From positions 2,604,001 through 2,668,000 of the forward strand of contig NZ_CP068082.1 of NCBI RefSeq assembly GCF_016724845.1: DNA of 64,000 nucleotides, written 5' to 3'. Shown here in pieces: positions 36,374 through 44,526 of the stretch (the stretch's first letter is position 1; every line of letters begins with the position of its first letter). A model generated the notes under the pieces. That model was not told the DNA's origin and ran no database searches. It saw only the letters and a list, made by a program, of their open reading frames with translations. Source of the DNA: Sphingobacterium spiritivorum (GTDB lineage: Bacteria; Bacteroidota; Bacteroidia; Sphingobacteriales; Sphingobacteriaceae). Position numbers and translations under genes: made by a program.

Positions 36374-37377
36374 TATCCGGAAACATACTTCCCGTAAGGT
36401 ATTTTGCGTATCAGATAAATCAATAGCATACTTCCCAACAGCGTAGCGATAGTGGCCATAGGAACTTTGATCCAGATCTCATCCGGTAACCGGGGATGTA
36501 CATAGTTCAATATCAGAATGTGAGCTAAGTAAATCCCAAAACTATATTTGTCTATAGCATCCATCCATCCCGGGATATTTTGGGTAAAAGAAACCCCTTT
36601 CAGAAAAGTGAAAATTCCTGCAGCAGCGAGTGCTGTATTAGGGAGGACATAACCATAGAAAGAGGGATCATACTTTTGTTGTGCTATGCTGAGGTGATGA
36701 GTTATATAAATCGTAAAAACACAGGCTGCAGTAAAGATGAGCAAAGAAAGAATCTTTTGCCGGCTGAAGTCTTTGACCGAAAGATAATAGCCAAGTACAA
36801 AATAACCAATGTATCCGGAGAAGAAGGTGAGATCTATCTTCAGGAAATATTCCTCCCATCTTTTATTACTGACGTACAAAGAAGCAAACCAGATCAGAAG
36901 AAAAATTTCTATTTCCCTTAAAGAGGCTGATCTGATCATCTTTCTTAAAAAGGGAACTGTAAGGTAAAGCCCTAATATCATATACAGATACCAGAGGTGA
37001 GCATTAGCACCTGTTCTCATTTTTTGCCAGGCTATAGTGACAATTTGCTGAAACGACAGCTGATCAAACGAAGTGTAACGGGAGAAATAATAGATGATGT
37101 AAACAATAGTCCAGAACAAAAATGGCGGGACAATTTTTAATAGCCTGTTTTTGTAAAAATCTACGGTGCTTTCATCCTTCTGCAAAAGCAATGCACCTGA
37201 TATCATTACAAACAAAGGTACTGCACTACGGGTCAGCCCGTTTATCCAGTTCGCATAATCCCAGTTAAAAGATCCTACGGCTGCACTTTGTAGATATCCG
37301 GTAGTGGCATGGATAAGGATTACACCTATGGTAGCCAGGATGCGGATATTGCTGATATAAATAGCGCGGGTAGCCAT
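36373..37377 (-). CDS. Acyltransferase family 3 (OafA/YrhL-like) membrane protein
   Basis: 334 residues from the ATG at 37375-37377. A start 20 codons upstream would overlap the lipoprotein gene, and the family normally begins at YISNIRILATIGVILIHATTG. About ten membrane helices are predicted. The conserved N-terminal region has the helix carrying the family His (LIHAT), followed by AVPLFVMISGALLL and YKNRLLKIVPPFLFW. Members transfer acetyl, succinyl or other acyl groups to extracytoplasmic sugars. The target glycan is unknown. It lies downstream of the fumC-lipoprotein pair on the same strand. Confidence 0.88.
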   Translation of the reverse strand: MATRAIYISNIRILATIGVILIHATTGYLQSAAVGSFNWDYANWINGLTRSAVPLFVMISGALLLQKDESTVDFYKNRLLKIVPPFLFWTIVYIIYYFSRYTSFDQLSFQQIVTIAWQKMRTGANAHLWYLYMILGLYLTVPFLRKMIRSASLREIEIFLLIWFASLYVSNKRWEEYFLKIDLTFFSGYIGYFVLGYYLSVKDFSRQKILSLLIFTAACVFTIYITHHLSIAQQKYDPSFYGYVLPNTALAAAGIFTFLKGVSFTQNIPGWMDAIDKYSFGIYLAHILILNYVHPRLPDEIWIKVPMATIATLLGSMLLIYLIRKIPYGKYVSG

Positions 37378-37408
37378 TGCCTGTGATAAAAGGTGTGGAT
37401 AATTTAAT

Positions 37409-37945
37409 TTACAACTCCCAGCGTTTTTTCGGAACACAGGTGATGTCTTGTTTTTTATGGAGTACTATTGGACGCTGATCAAAGCGATTTTCCAGGATCA
37501 GAGAATCTTTGCTGTATTTTGCAATTTTGAATCTCGGCAGATATTGTCCCTGCTTGTAACAGCCGGATAATTTCTGTTTTCCATTTTCCTTCGTATAAAC
37601 TCCCTCTACGATCATACTGTCTCCTCTGACTACATAGACAGCTTTGGCATATTCTTTCCAGTTGCCGTTTTGATAGCAGCTATCTGACATGCGTTGTACC
37701 GTTGAATGCACATCCATGGTAGTGTAAACAGAGTCGCATGTTATCTTGAAGGAATGCAAAGTATAGGACAGCATCTGATCCTGATGTGGTATACTATCTT
37801 GTTCCCAGACACCCTGCAGATATTCCGCACCCTTTCCCTGGATGTCAGAGCGCCGCTGGCAGCTGCCAAAAATCAAAAGCATACCTGCTAAAGGCAGCAG
37901 GTATGCTTTTAAAAGTGAAGAATTTGATTTTTTAATCTTCAGCAT
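37409..37945 (-). CDS. Putative lipoprotein of unknown function
   Basis: 178 residues. The N terminus is a lipoprotein signal (LLPLAGMLLIFGSC, lipid Cys about residue 29). The rest is a small beta-rich domain with internally repeated short strands (FKITCDSVYTTMDV, YVVRGDSMIVEGVYT, KIAKYSKDSLILENRF), reminiscent of lipocalin-like folds, but no named domain is recognised. It starts one base downstream of the fumC stop and so is probably cotranscribed with fumC. There is no evidence for a metabolic link. Confidence 0.75.
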   Translation of the reverse strand: MLKIKKSNSSLLKAYLLPLAGMLLIFGSCQRRSDIQGKGAEYLQGVWEQDSIPHQDQMLSYTLHSFKITCDSVYTTMDVHSTVQRMSDSCYQNGNWKEYAKAVYVVRGDSMIVEGVYTKENGKQKLSGCYKQGQYLPRFKIAKYSKDSLILENRFDQRPIVLHKKQDITCVPKKRWEL

Positions 37946-37946
37946 A

Positions 37947-39344
37947 TTATTTCAGGCTTCCCACCATGTCTTCTGGTTTCACCCATGCATCAAAATCTTC
38001 AGCAGTTACATAGCCCAGGCGAACGGCTTCTTCTTTCAGAGTAGTACCGTTTCTATGTGCTGTCTGTGCAATTTCTGCTGATTTGTAATAACCGATTTTA
38101 GTGTTTAAAGCCGTTACCAACATCAGGGAGTTGTCTACAAGTTCTTTGATACGTTTGTAGTTTGGCTCGATTCCGCTTGCACAATGTTCGTCAAAGGATA
38201 CGCATGCGTCACCCAGTAAACGTGCAGATTGAAGGAAGTTCGCCGCCATCAGAGGCTTGAATACGTTAAGTTCATAGTGACCTTGCGTACCACCGATAGT
38301 GATGGCAACGTCATTACCCATTACCTGCGCCGCAACCATAGTCAAAGCCTCACATTGTGTAGGGTTTACTTTTCCCGGCATAATAGATGATCCCGGTTCG
38401 TTCTCCGGAATAAGGATTTCTCCGATTCCTGAACGAGGACCTGAAGCCAGCATACGGATGTCGTTCGCAATTTTATTTAATGAAACAGCAAGTTGCTTTA
38501 ATGCTCCGTGTGTTTCTACAATAGCATCATGAGCGGCTAAAGCTTCAAATTTGTTTTCTGCCGTTACAAACGGAAGGCCTGTGAATTCGGCAATATATTT
38601 AGCTACAACGACGTCGTATCCGTCAGGAGTATTTAATCCGGTACCTACTGCAGTACCGCCTAAAGCCAATTCGGATAAGTGAGATAATGTATTTCTCAGC
38701 GCTTTCAAACCATGGTTTAACTGTGCTACATATCCGGATAATTCCTGACCTAATGTCAACGGAGTAGCATCCATTAAGTGTGTACGGCCTATTTTTACAA
38801 CATTTTTAAATGCTTCTGCTTTTTTCGCCAACGTGTCACGAAGTTTTTCTACACCAGGGATGGTTACTTCTGCTACAGCTTTATAAGCTGCAATGTGCAT
38901 TCCGGTAGGGAAGGTGTCATTAGAAGATTGAGATTTGTTGACATCATCATTTGCTTTCAGGACAGGTTCGCCTTCACCGATCTTAAAACCGGCAAGTACC
39001 TGAGCACGGTTAGCTACGACTTCGTTCACATTCATATTAGACTGTGTACCTGAGCCGGTTTGCCAGATGACCAACGGAAACTGGTCATCCAGTTTACCTG
39101 CAAGGATTTCATCACATACAGCTCCGATCGCATCACGTTTTTCAACAGATAATACACCTAATTCATGATTAGCATAAGCAGCAGCTTTTTTTAGGTAAGC
39201 AAAGCCTGCTACAATCTCATGAGGCATAGATGCAGAAGGTCCGATTTTGAAATTATTGCGTGAGCGCTCCGTTTGTGCCCCCCAGTATTTATCTGCAGGG
39301 ACCTGTACTTCGCCCATAGTATCTTTTTCGATTCTAAATGACAT
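37947..39344 (-). CDS. fumC: Class II fumarate hydratase
   Basis: 465 residues, the standard length for iron-independent fumarase, which interconverts fumarate and malate in the citric acid cycle as a cytosolic tetramer. Signatures: [23 protein letters not shown] (in part) at the N terminus, the [12 protein letters not shown] and [16 protein letters not shown] segments (substrate binding and catalytic His), TGLNTP, and the fumarase/aspartase signature [11 protein letters not shown]. The catalytic serine sits in the GSS loop. A promoter box lies at 39371-39378, and the lipoprotein gene follows immediately. Confidence 0.96.
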   Translation of the reverse strand: MSFRIEKDTMGEVQVPADKYWGAQTERSRNNFKIGPSASMPHEIVAGFAYLKKAAAYANHELGVLSVEKRDAIGAVCDEILAGKLDDQFPLVIWQTGSGTQSNMNVNEVVANRAQVLAGFKIGEGEPVLKANDDVNKSQSSNDTFPTGMHIAAYKAVAEVTIPGVEKLRDTLAKKAEAFKNVVKIGRTHLMDATPLTLGQELSGYVAQLNHGLKALRNTLSHLSELALGGTAVGTGLNTPDGYDVVVAKYIAEFTGLPFVTAENKFEALAAHDAIVETHGALKQLAVSLNKIANDIRMLASGPRSGIGEILIPENEPGSSIMPGKVNPTQCEALTMVAAQVMGNDVAITIGGTQGHYELNVFKPLMAANFLQSARLLGDACVSFDEHCASGIEPNYKRIKELVDNSLMLVTALNTKIGYYKSAEIAQTAHRNGTTLKEEAVRLGYVTAEDFDAWVKPEDMVGSLK

Positions 39345-39370
39345 AGTATTTATATTTTATTGTTATCTCA

Positions 39371-39378
39371 CAAAGTTA
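39371..39378 (-). promoter_or_regulatory. -7 promoter box for fumC
   Basis: TAACTTTG on the minus strand (consensus TAnnTTTG), 26 bases before the ATG. Confidence 0.55.
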
Positions 39379-39499
39379 ATGAACTAAACCTTAAACCGAA
39401 AATGATATCTGTCAGATTGTAAGGCCGGCTTATCATCAGCAGATCATTTTGTGTATGCTGTTTTTTACAGGATGGTTCGGGTACCGGCAGATACAGTTG

Positions 39500-40069
39500 T
39501 TAATAGCCCAGCCTTCTCGTCAGCTGTTCATTCACATGATGAAATAGCTGTTTGGGTTTCAGGGTGCGCCAAGGCATCTGATCGAATATTCCACCGAAAT
39601 TGATGTAATAGTCTATATTATGAGACTTAAATTCTTCGATGACATGTGACCTGAAATTGAGCCCTGCAATCCATCCGTCCTCTATATTTTGAAACCATTC
39701 TTCATAATAAAGATCATCGGAAGCATGGAAATTGAGCACATTTTCTCCGATTAAAATGAATTTGTTAATGCCTTCATCGATCATCAGGTCTATTAATTCT
39801 CTTTTCAGCAGCATAATGTCATTATAGATGGCATCATTCCATTCTCCGATAAATTCAATAATAGTATATCCCTTGTCATAATCTACATACAAAACCTTTA
39901 GATAAAGCGTCGAAGAGCCAAAGTGATCCCACTGCGGATGAAGTAAAAAATTATAAATCTGTTTGTCGTATTCAAACTCGCTATAGATCGTTCCGTAAAA
40001 AGGTGACAGTTCATCTTCGGAGGCGATATAATAGTCTCTCCAATTATAAAAAGGCTCGATTTCGTGCAT
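39500..40069 (-). CDS. Conserved-looking hypothetical protein
   Basis: 189 residues, acidic, rich in Tyr and Trp, with no signal peptide or membrane helix. Segments such as YDKGYTIIEFIGEWNDAIYND, ELIDLMIDEGINKFILIGENVLNFHASDD and HNIDYYINFGGIF (each shown in part) suggest a compact alpha/beta fold, but I do not recognise the family. It stands alone between fumC and the divergent S41 protease. Codon use resembles its neighbours, so there is no sign of recent transfer. Confidence 0.7.
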   Translation of the reverse strand: MHEIEPFYNWRDYYIASEDELSPFYGTIYSEFEYDKQIYNFLLHPQWDHFGSSTLYLKVLYVDYDKGYTIIEFIGEWNDAIYNDIMLLKRELIDLMIDEGINKFILIGENVLNFHASDDLYYEEWFQNIEDGWIAGLNFRSHVIEEFKSHNIDYYINFGGIFDQMPWRTLKPKQLFHHVNEQLTRRLGY

Positions 40070-40203
40070 GTTATTCTGTTAATTGAATTCGATTATCGTT
40101 TTGGTGTCAAAATTGGTAAAAAATCCTGATTAAAAACTAAATAAAGATAGATTTGTTACTATAATATCTCTTACATATTAACTCAAAAGTTTAAAAAACT
40201 CGT

Positions 40204-40211
40204 TAATTTTG
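40204..40211 (+). promoter_or_regulatory. -7 promoter box for the S41 protease gene
   Basis: TAATTTTG (consensus TAnnTTTG). It overlaps a potential GTG start at 40211, so transcription must begin after that codon, and the ATG at 40229 is the likely start. Confidence 0.55.
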
Positions 40212-40228
40212 TGTCGGAAAATCTAGAC

Positions 40229-41821
40229 ATGCAAAAAAATACAAAGCGGAATATTTTTGTGGCGGCGACTTATGGTGGTGTGCTGATGCTGGGTCTCATT
40301 TTAGGTCAATATTATTCAAATGAACAGCGAACGGCTGCCGGTGGAGTATTAGATCCGCTGGGGGTGGACAACTCGTATAAAATTCAGGGAATGATGGATC
40401 TGATATCGAGCAGCTATGTAGACAGCATCAATATGGACGTCATACAAGATGATGCCATCTCGCATATTTTGTCACGTCTGGATCCTTATTCCGCATATCT
40501 GCAGGCTGCCGAAGCCCAAAATCTGAATGAAACATTAGAAGGTACATTTGAGGGCATAGGTCTTGAATATTTTAATTTAAATGATACGCTCCTTGTCGTA
40601 AGTATCATTCCGAACGGCCCCGCGGATAAGGCGGGTTTCAGAGTCGGAGATCAGCTTCTGCAGATTGACACAAAGACTATCGCCGGCGTTGGTATGCCAT
40701 TGAGTGAGGTAGACAAAATGATCCGCGGTAAACGGGGTAGTGCTCTACAGGTACTGGTAAAACGGGAAGGATATATGTTGGGCAAGCCCATAAAGGTAAT
40801 CCGTGATCAGGTCAATGTGAGTTCTCTGGATGCCGCTTATCTGATCCAGCCTACAGTTGCCTATATCAAAATCCGTAGATTCGGATTGAAGACTGCTGAG
40901 GAATTCAAAAAAGCACTCAAGGAACTGGAAAAGAGAGGCGCCCGAAGTATCATAGTAGACCTTCGTGAGAATGGCGGCGGTTATCTGCATGCCGCTATAC
41001 AGTTGGCAAGCGAGTTTTTTAAGGATAAAAAGCTTATTGTATATACCAAAGGATATAATGAGCTGAGAAAAGATTACTTCTCTTCGGCTGACGGGGTATT
41101 TCCTGATGGCAAGGTTGCAGTTCTGATCAATGAGAATTCAGCTTCAGCAAGTGAGATCTTCGCAGGAGCGATACAAGATCTGGACCGGGGTACCATTGTC
41201 GGAAGACGTTCATATGGTAAGGGGTTGGTACAGGAGCGGTTTGAATTACCGGACGGATCAACGATCAATCTGAGTGTAGCCCGTTACTACACCCCTTTGG
41301 GCAGAGATATTCAAAAAAAATATACACTTAATGCATTCGTAAGTCCGGCCAGTCCGGAACCCTTATGGCTGATGGATACCACTTATGTGCATGAGCAGGC
41401 TTTTGTCACTAAAGGCGGGAATCAGGTTTATAATGGCGGTGGAATCTATCCGGATGTAGTCCTGCCTATTGATTCAAATGCACTGAGTCTTAAATATCAG
41501 GAAATTAACTCATCCAGTCTTACAGAGCAGTTTGTGTATGAGCGTTTCACCAAAAAGTCTCCGGCATATTCTATTGAAAACTTTATTCAGGGCTATCACC
41601 TGCCGGATAAAGAGTATGCGGACTTTATGACTTTTCTGAAAAATAAAGGAATTGTTTTAAGTAAGAAGCAGGAAAATGACCTGCATCAACTGATACAGAC
41701 TGATATTGAATCTCTGGTAGGAAGATTTTATTTTGGAAGAGATGCTTATTTCAAAGTCCGCAACAGGCACGATGTATTTGTAGAAAGAGCGGTCAATGTA
41801 TTGGCTCCGATATTAAATTAA
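40229..41821 (+). CDS. S41 family C-terminal processing peptidase
   Basis: 530 residues from the ATG at 40229. The N-terminal anchor helix (about 8-27, IFVAATYGGVLMLGLILG) places it in the periplasm. A PDZ domain (about 100-190, FEGIGLEYFNLNDTLLVVSI and GPADKAGFRVGDQL) precedes the S41 catalytic domain (about 195-375). The Ser nucleophile lies in NENSASASEIFAGAIQD and the catalytic Lys in RRSYGKGLVQE. A C-terminal extension (about 400-530) is typical of Bacteroidota CtpA-like proteases. It degrades or trims proteins from the C terminus. The gene converges with the EEP gene of the mutL operon: their stop codons overlap by 4 bases. Confidence 0.93.
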   Translation: MQKNTKRNIFVAATYGGVLMLGLILGQYYSNEQRTAAGGVLDPLGVDNSYKIQGMMDLISSSYVDSINMDVIQDDAISHILSRLDPYSAYLQAAEAQNLNETLEGTFEGIGLEYFNLNDTLLVVSIIPNGPADKAGFRVGDQLLQIDTKTIAGVGMPLSEVDKMIRGKRGSALQVLVKREGYMLGKPIKVIRDQVNVSSLDAAYLIQPTVAYIKIRRFGLKTAEEFKKALKELEKRGARSIIVDLRENGGGYLHAAIQLASEFFKDKKLIVYTKGYNELRKDYFSSADGVFPDGKVAVLINENSASASEIFAGAIQDLDRGTIVGRRSYGKGLVQERFELPDGSTINLSVARYYTPLGRDIQKKYTLNAFVSPASPEPLWLMDTTYVHEQAFVTKGGNQVYNGGGIYPDVVLPIDSNALSLKYQEINSSSLTEQFVYERFTKKSPAYSIENFIQGYHLPDKEYADFMTFLKNKGIVLSKKQENDLHQLIQTDIESLVGRFYFGRDAYFKVRNRHDVFVERAVNVLAPILN

Positions 41822-42933
41822 TCCTTCAGCTGCACATCTGCCCATATCGGGTAGTGATCTGAAAGTTTTCGTTTGACAATCTGATAATTCAGAATGTTGA
41901 AATCATTGCTTGTAAAGATATAATCGATCTGAAATATAGGAAGCATTTCATAGTGGGTAACACCCCAGCCCGAACCTTTTTTCTGAAACGCATTCTGCAT
42001 GCCTTTACCAATCAGATTGACACTATAGGACATTGGTGTATCATTAAAGTCTCCCATTACCATATAGGGAATCTTAGCCGTTTCTATATGTTCCTTTAAA
42101 GCTTCAGCCTGTTCGCTTCGTGAAGCAAAAGCCTGCTTTAATTTGCGGCCAACCCGTCGGGTAGCGGTTTTGTTGCTTTCTCCTGAAGGGTTCTGAATAA
42201 AATCCTTGTCCTCATTTTGCAGGGCAAAGGAGCGAAGATGAACATTATAAATCCGCATGCTTTTTTTGCCTTTCTCTATATCTGCATAGATAATACGATT
42301 TATCCCATATTCATTCTTGACAATAGTGCCCGAATGGATAACAGGATATTTGGAAAAAATAGCTTGCCCGTAGGCCTCGTAATCATTGACAGATGCAGGT
42401 TCGAAATACCAGTATTTATAGCCGAAATTTTCACGCAGTTCCTTTGCATAGACATGCTTGCCTTTAATCTTGCTGTAGTATTCCTGAAAGCAGATGACGT
42501 CCGGTTTGATACTGTCAATAATTCCCAATACTTCCCGTTTGAAGTCCTTTTCTTCTCCTTTTTTTGCTGTTTTGAAGAGATGTACATTGAAACTTAGTAC
42601 ACGGATGCTGCTATCTGCAGCCGTGATCTCCTGTGTATGGTCTCCGCTGAAATTCCAGTGTTTGGTAAGAAGATTCCAGCCGATCAGAATCGTTATAAAT
42701 GAGATCAGCGCATGCTTTGGCTTGCGCATAAGCCAGTAGCCTACAAAGCCAATGTTGATCAGTAAAATCGGAAGATAGCCCAATCCGAAAAAAGCCAGTG
42801 GCCAAAAGGTCTTAGGATTAATAAAAGATGCGGAATAGCTCAGCAGCAAAGCTACCACAGCCATCAAATTGGCTATGAAGACAGTCTTGCTCAGAAAACC
42901 CAGCTTTTTTTTTAACAGGTGCACTTTTGCCAT
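41818..42933 (-). CDS. Membrane-anchored endonuclease/exonuclease/phosphatase family protein
   Basis: 371 residues. Three membrane helices come first (about 16-35, 43-62 and 70-88: TVFIANLMAVVALLLSYSA, WPLAFFGLGYLPILLINIGF, HALISFITILIGWNL). The EEP catalytic domain (about 108-370) shows VLSFNVHLF, VICFQEYYSK (metal Glu), RIYNVHLRSF, MGDFNDTPMS and the C-terminal SDHYPIWADVQL. Substrate unknown; related proteins cleave phosphodiesters or phosphomonoesters at the membrane. It is the last gene of the mutL, rhomboid, rhomboid-like, EEP operon, an order that recurs in related Bacteroidota to my knowledge. Confidence 0.88.
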   Translation of the reverse strand: MAKVHLLKKKLGFLSKTVFIANLMAVVALLLSYSASFINPKTFWPLAFFGLGYLPILLINIGFVGYWLMRKPKHALISFITILIGWNLLTKHWNFSGDHTQEITAADSSIRVLSFNVHLFKTAKKGEEKDFKREVLGIIDSIKPDVICFQEYYSKIKGKHVYAKELRENFGYKYWYFEPASVNDYEAYGQAIFSKYPVIHSGTIVKNEYGINRIIYADIEKGKKSMRIYNVHLRSFALQNEDKDFIQNPSGESNKTATRRVGRKLKQAFASRSEQAEALKEHIETAKIPYMVMGDFNDTPMSYSVNLIGKGMQNAFQKKGSGWGVTHYEMLPIFQIDYIFTSNDFNILNYQIVKRKLSDHYPIWADVQLKD

Positions 42934-42938
42934 TCCCT

Positions 42939-43820
42939 CTAATCTTGCTTACTCGCTTTGAATAATACTTCCTTTTCCCGTGAAGTTAAACTTTCATAGC
43001 CAGACAAAGAAATTTTATCTAAGATCTGATCAATTTCTTCCTGATTGGGGAGGTCATTGATCGTGGAATGAGAATATTTAGCGTATTCGACCTTCTGATG
43101 TACCACCTGTAGTCTGCTGATACGTTTTCTTTTGGCGGCGAACACTTTGCTCCAGTCCTTTCCGTTCTGTAGTGAGCGAATAAACATAAAGCTCCAAAGT
43201 ATAATACACAGATACGCAGCTGCTGCAGTTTTATTAATCAATGCATAGAATATAACTTCCAGCCCGAGGTATACATAAGCAACTGTTTTTAACTTGATGT
43301 TTCCCAGAAATAAAAGGCGCATTTCTGTGTAAGGTACCAGAGATGCCGTTGCTGTAATGACCCCTGCGATAGGAAGGGAAGCTGTATTGAGTAAGGTCTG
43401 CGGGCTATTTGCCAGATAAGGAATTTGTCCCAGAGCTAAGTAGAATACGCCTCCTAGACATAAAGACGACAGATAGATATACCAAAGCTGTCTTCTGTTG
43501 AGAAAATTCAGAAACAGATTGCCCATCCAGTATAACCATAAGCTGTCAAACAGAATGCGAAACAAACCTGTATACACCAATGAGTAGGAGAAAATAGACC
43601 AGGGTTGTTTCAGGAAATGTTCAAAACTGACCGGCAGACTAAGATATTGAAGGGTCTTATCGTAGAGCGGATACTGGATTACTTTTAATTCTGCAAGCAG
43701 ATCAAAAAGATGAATAATTACAAAAAGAGCTACTTGTCCCACAATAACAATGGGAACCGGAGATCCTGATTTAAAAGTTTCTCTCCAAAAGGATTTAAAC
43801 TCTTTTTGTGCCATCTTCAC
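42939..43820 (-). CDS. Rhomboid-like membrane protein lacking catalytic residues, with DUF6576-like tail
   Basis: 293 residues with six predicted helices (about 22-230), aligned in order with rhomboid proteases. The catalytic pieces are missing. The GxSG loop is replaced by AGVITATASLVPYTEM, and the HxxxN of helix 2 by FRILFDSLWLYWMGNLF, which has no His. The C-terminal cytoplasmic segment (about 255-290, EEIDQILDKISLSGYESLTSREKEVLF, in part) is the DUF6576-type tail. It may be a pseudoprotease that binds clients of the adjacent active rhomboid. It lies 8 bases after that gene and 5 before the EEP gene. Confidence 0.8.
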   Translation of the reverse strand: MKMAQKEFKSFWRETFKSGSPVPIVIVGQVALFVIIHLFDLLAELKVIQYPLYDKTLQYLSLPVSFEHFLKQPWSIFSYSLVYTGLFRILFDSLWLYWMGNLFLNFLNRRQLWYIYLSSLCLGGVFYLALGQIPYLANSPQTLLNTASLPIAGVITATASLVPYTEMRLLFLGNIKLKTVAYVYLGLEVIFYALINKTAAAAYLCIILWSFMFIRSLQNGKDWSKVFAAKRKRISRLQVVHQKVEYAKYSHSTINDLPNQEEIDQILDKISLSGYESLTSREKEVLFKASKQD

Positions 43821-43828
43821 AAATTTAA

Positions 43829-44506
43829 CTAATATATACCTTTTCTAATACCCCACATTTTCAGCAATATAAACGCAAACAGTGCACCGCCTACGTGTGC
43901 CAGATGTGCGATAGAATCTCCCGGCCGTGAGAGACTCAGGTAAATTTCTATAACGATTAATCCGCCGATAAAGTACTTTGCTTTGATTGGTATAGGGATA
44001 AATATCAATTGTAGCGGAATGTTCGGAAATAAATAAGCAAATGCAAGGAGAATCCCGTATATAGCTCCGGAAGCACCCACTAATGGGGTATAATTGATTT
44101 CTTTTATAAAGGCAATTTGTTCAAAAGATAATGCATTCATGTCTATACCTTGTCTTGCGGGAAAACTCGTGCCGACTAACTGGTAAAGTTCGATCGCCTG
44201 AATACCGTATTGTAATACCAAAGCACCCAAACCAGTGAAAAGGTAAAAATTAAGAAAACGTTTCGATCCCAGAACTTGTTCGATCATCGGACCAAACATC
44301 AGCAGAGAAAACATATTAAAGAAAATATGTGAAAATCCGCCATGCATAAACATATAGGTGATGATCTGCCAGACTTTAAAATAAGGTGAGTCCGGATAGA
44401 AGGCGGCTAAGTATTGATAAGATTGTGAGACCAGGCTTGATCCAATAAAAAAGATAATATTGATGATCAATAGATTCTTTACAACCGGTGATAAATTTGG
44501 AAACAT
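43829..44506 (-). CDS. Rhomboid family intramembrane serine protease
   Basis: 225 residues with six membrane helices. The catalytic Ser is in GASGAIYGILLAFAYLF (helix 4) and the catalytic His in IAHLAHVGGALFAF (helix 6). The stabilising helix-2 motif FMHGGFSHIFFNMFSLLMFG (HxxxxHxxxN) is complete, so the enzyme should be active. It cleaves membrane proteins within or near their transmembrane segments; substrates are unknown. It lies 20 bases downstream of mutL and is followed by its inactive-looking homologue. Confidence 0.93.
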   Translation of the reverse strand: MFPNLSPVVKNLLIINIIFFIGSSLVSQSYQYLAAFYPDSPYFKVWQIITYMFMHGGFSHIFFNMFSLLMFGPMIEQVLGSKRFLNFYLFTGLGALVLQYGIQAIELYQLVGTSFPARQGIDMNALSFEQIAFIKEINYTPLVGASGAIYGILLAFAYLFPNIPLQLIFIPIPIKAKYFIGGLIVIEIYLSLSRPGDSIAHLAHVGGALFAFILLKMWGIRKGIY

Positions 44507-44526
44507 ATGTAATTCTCGTTTACTAA

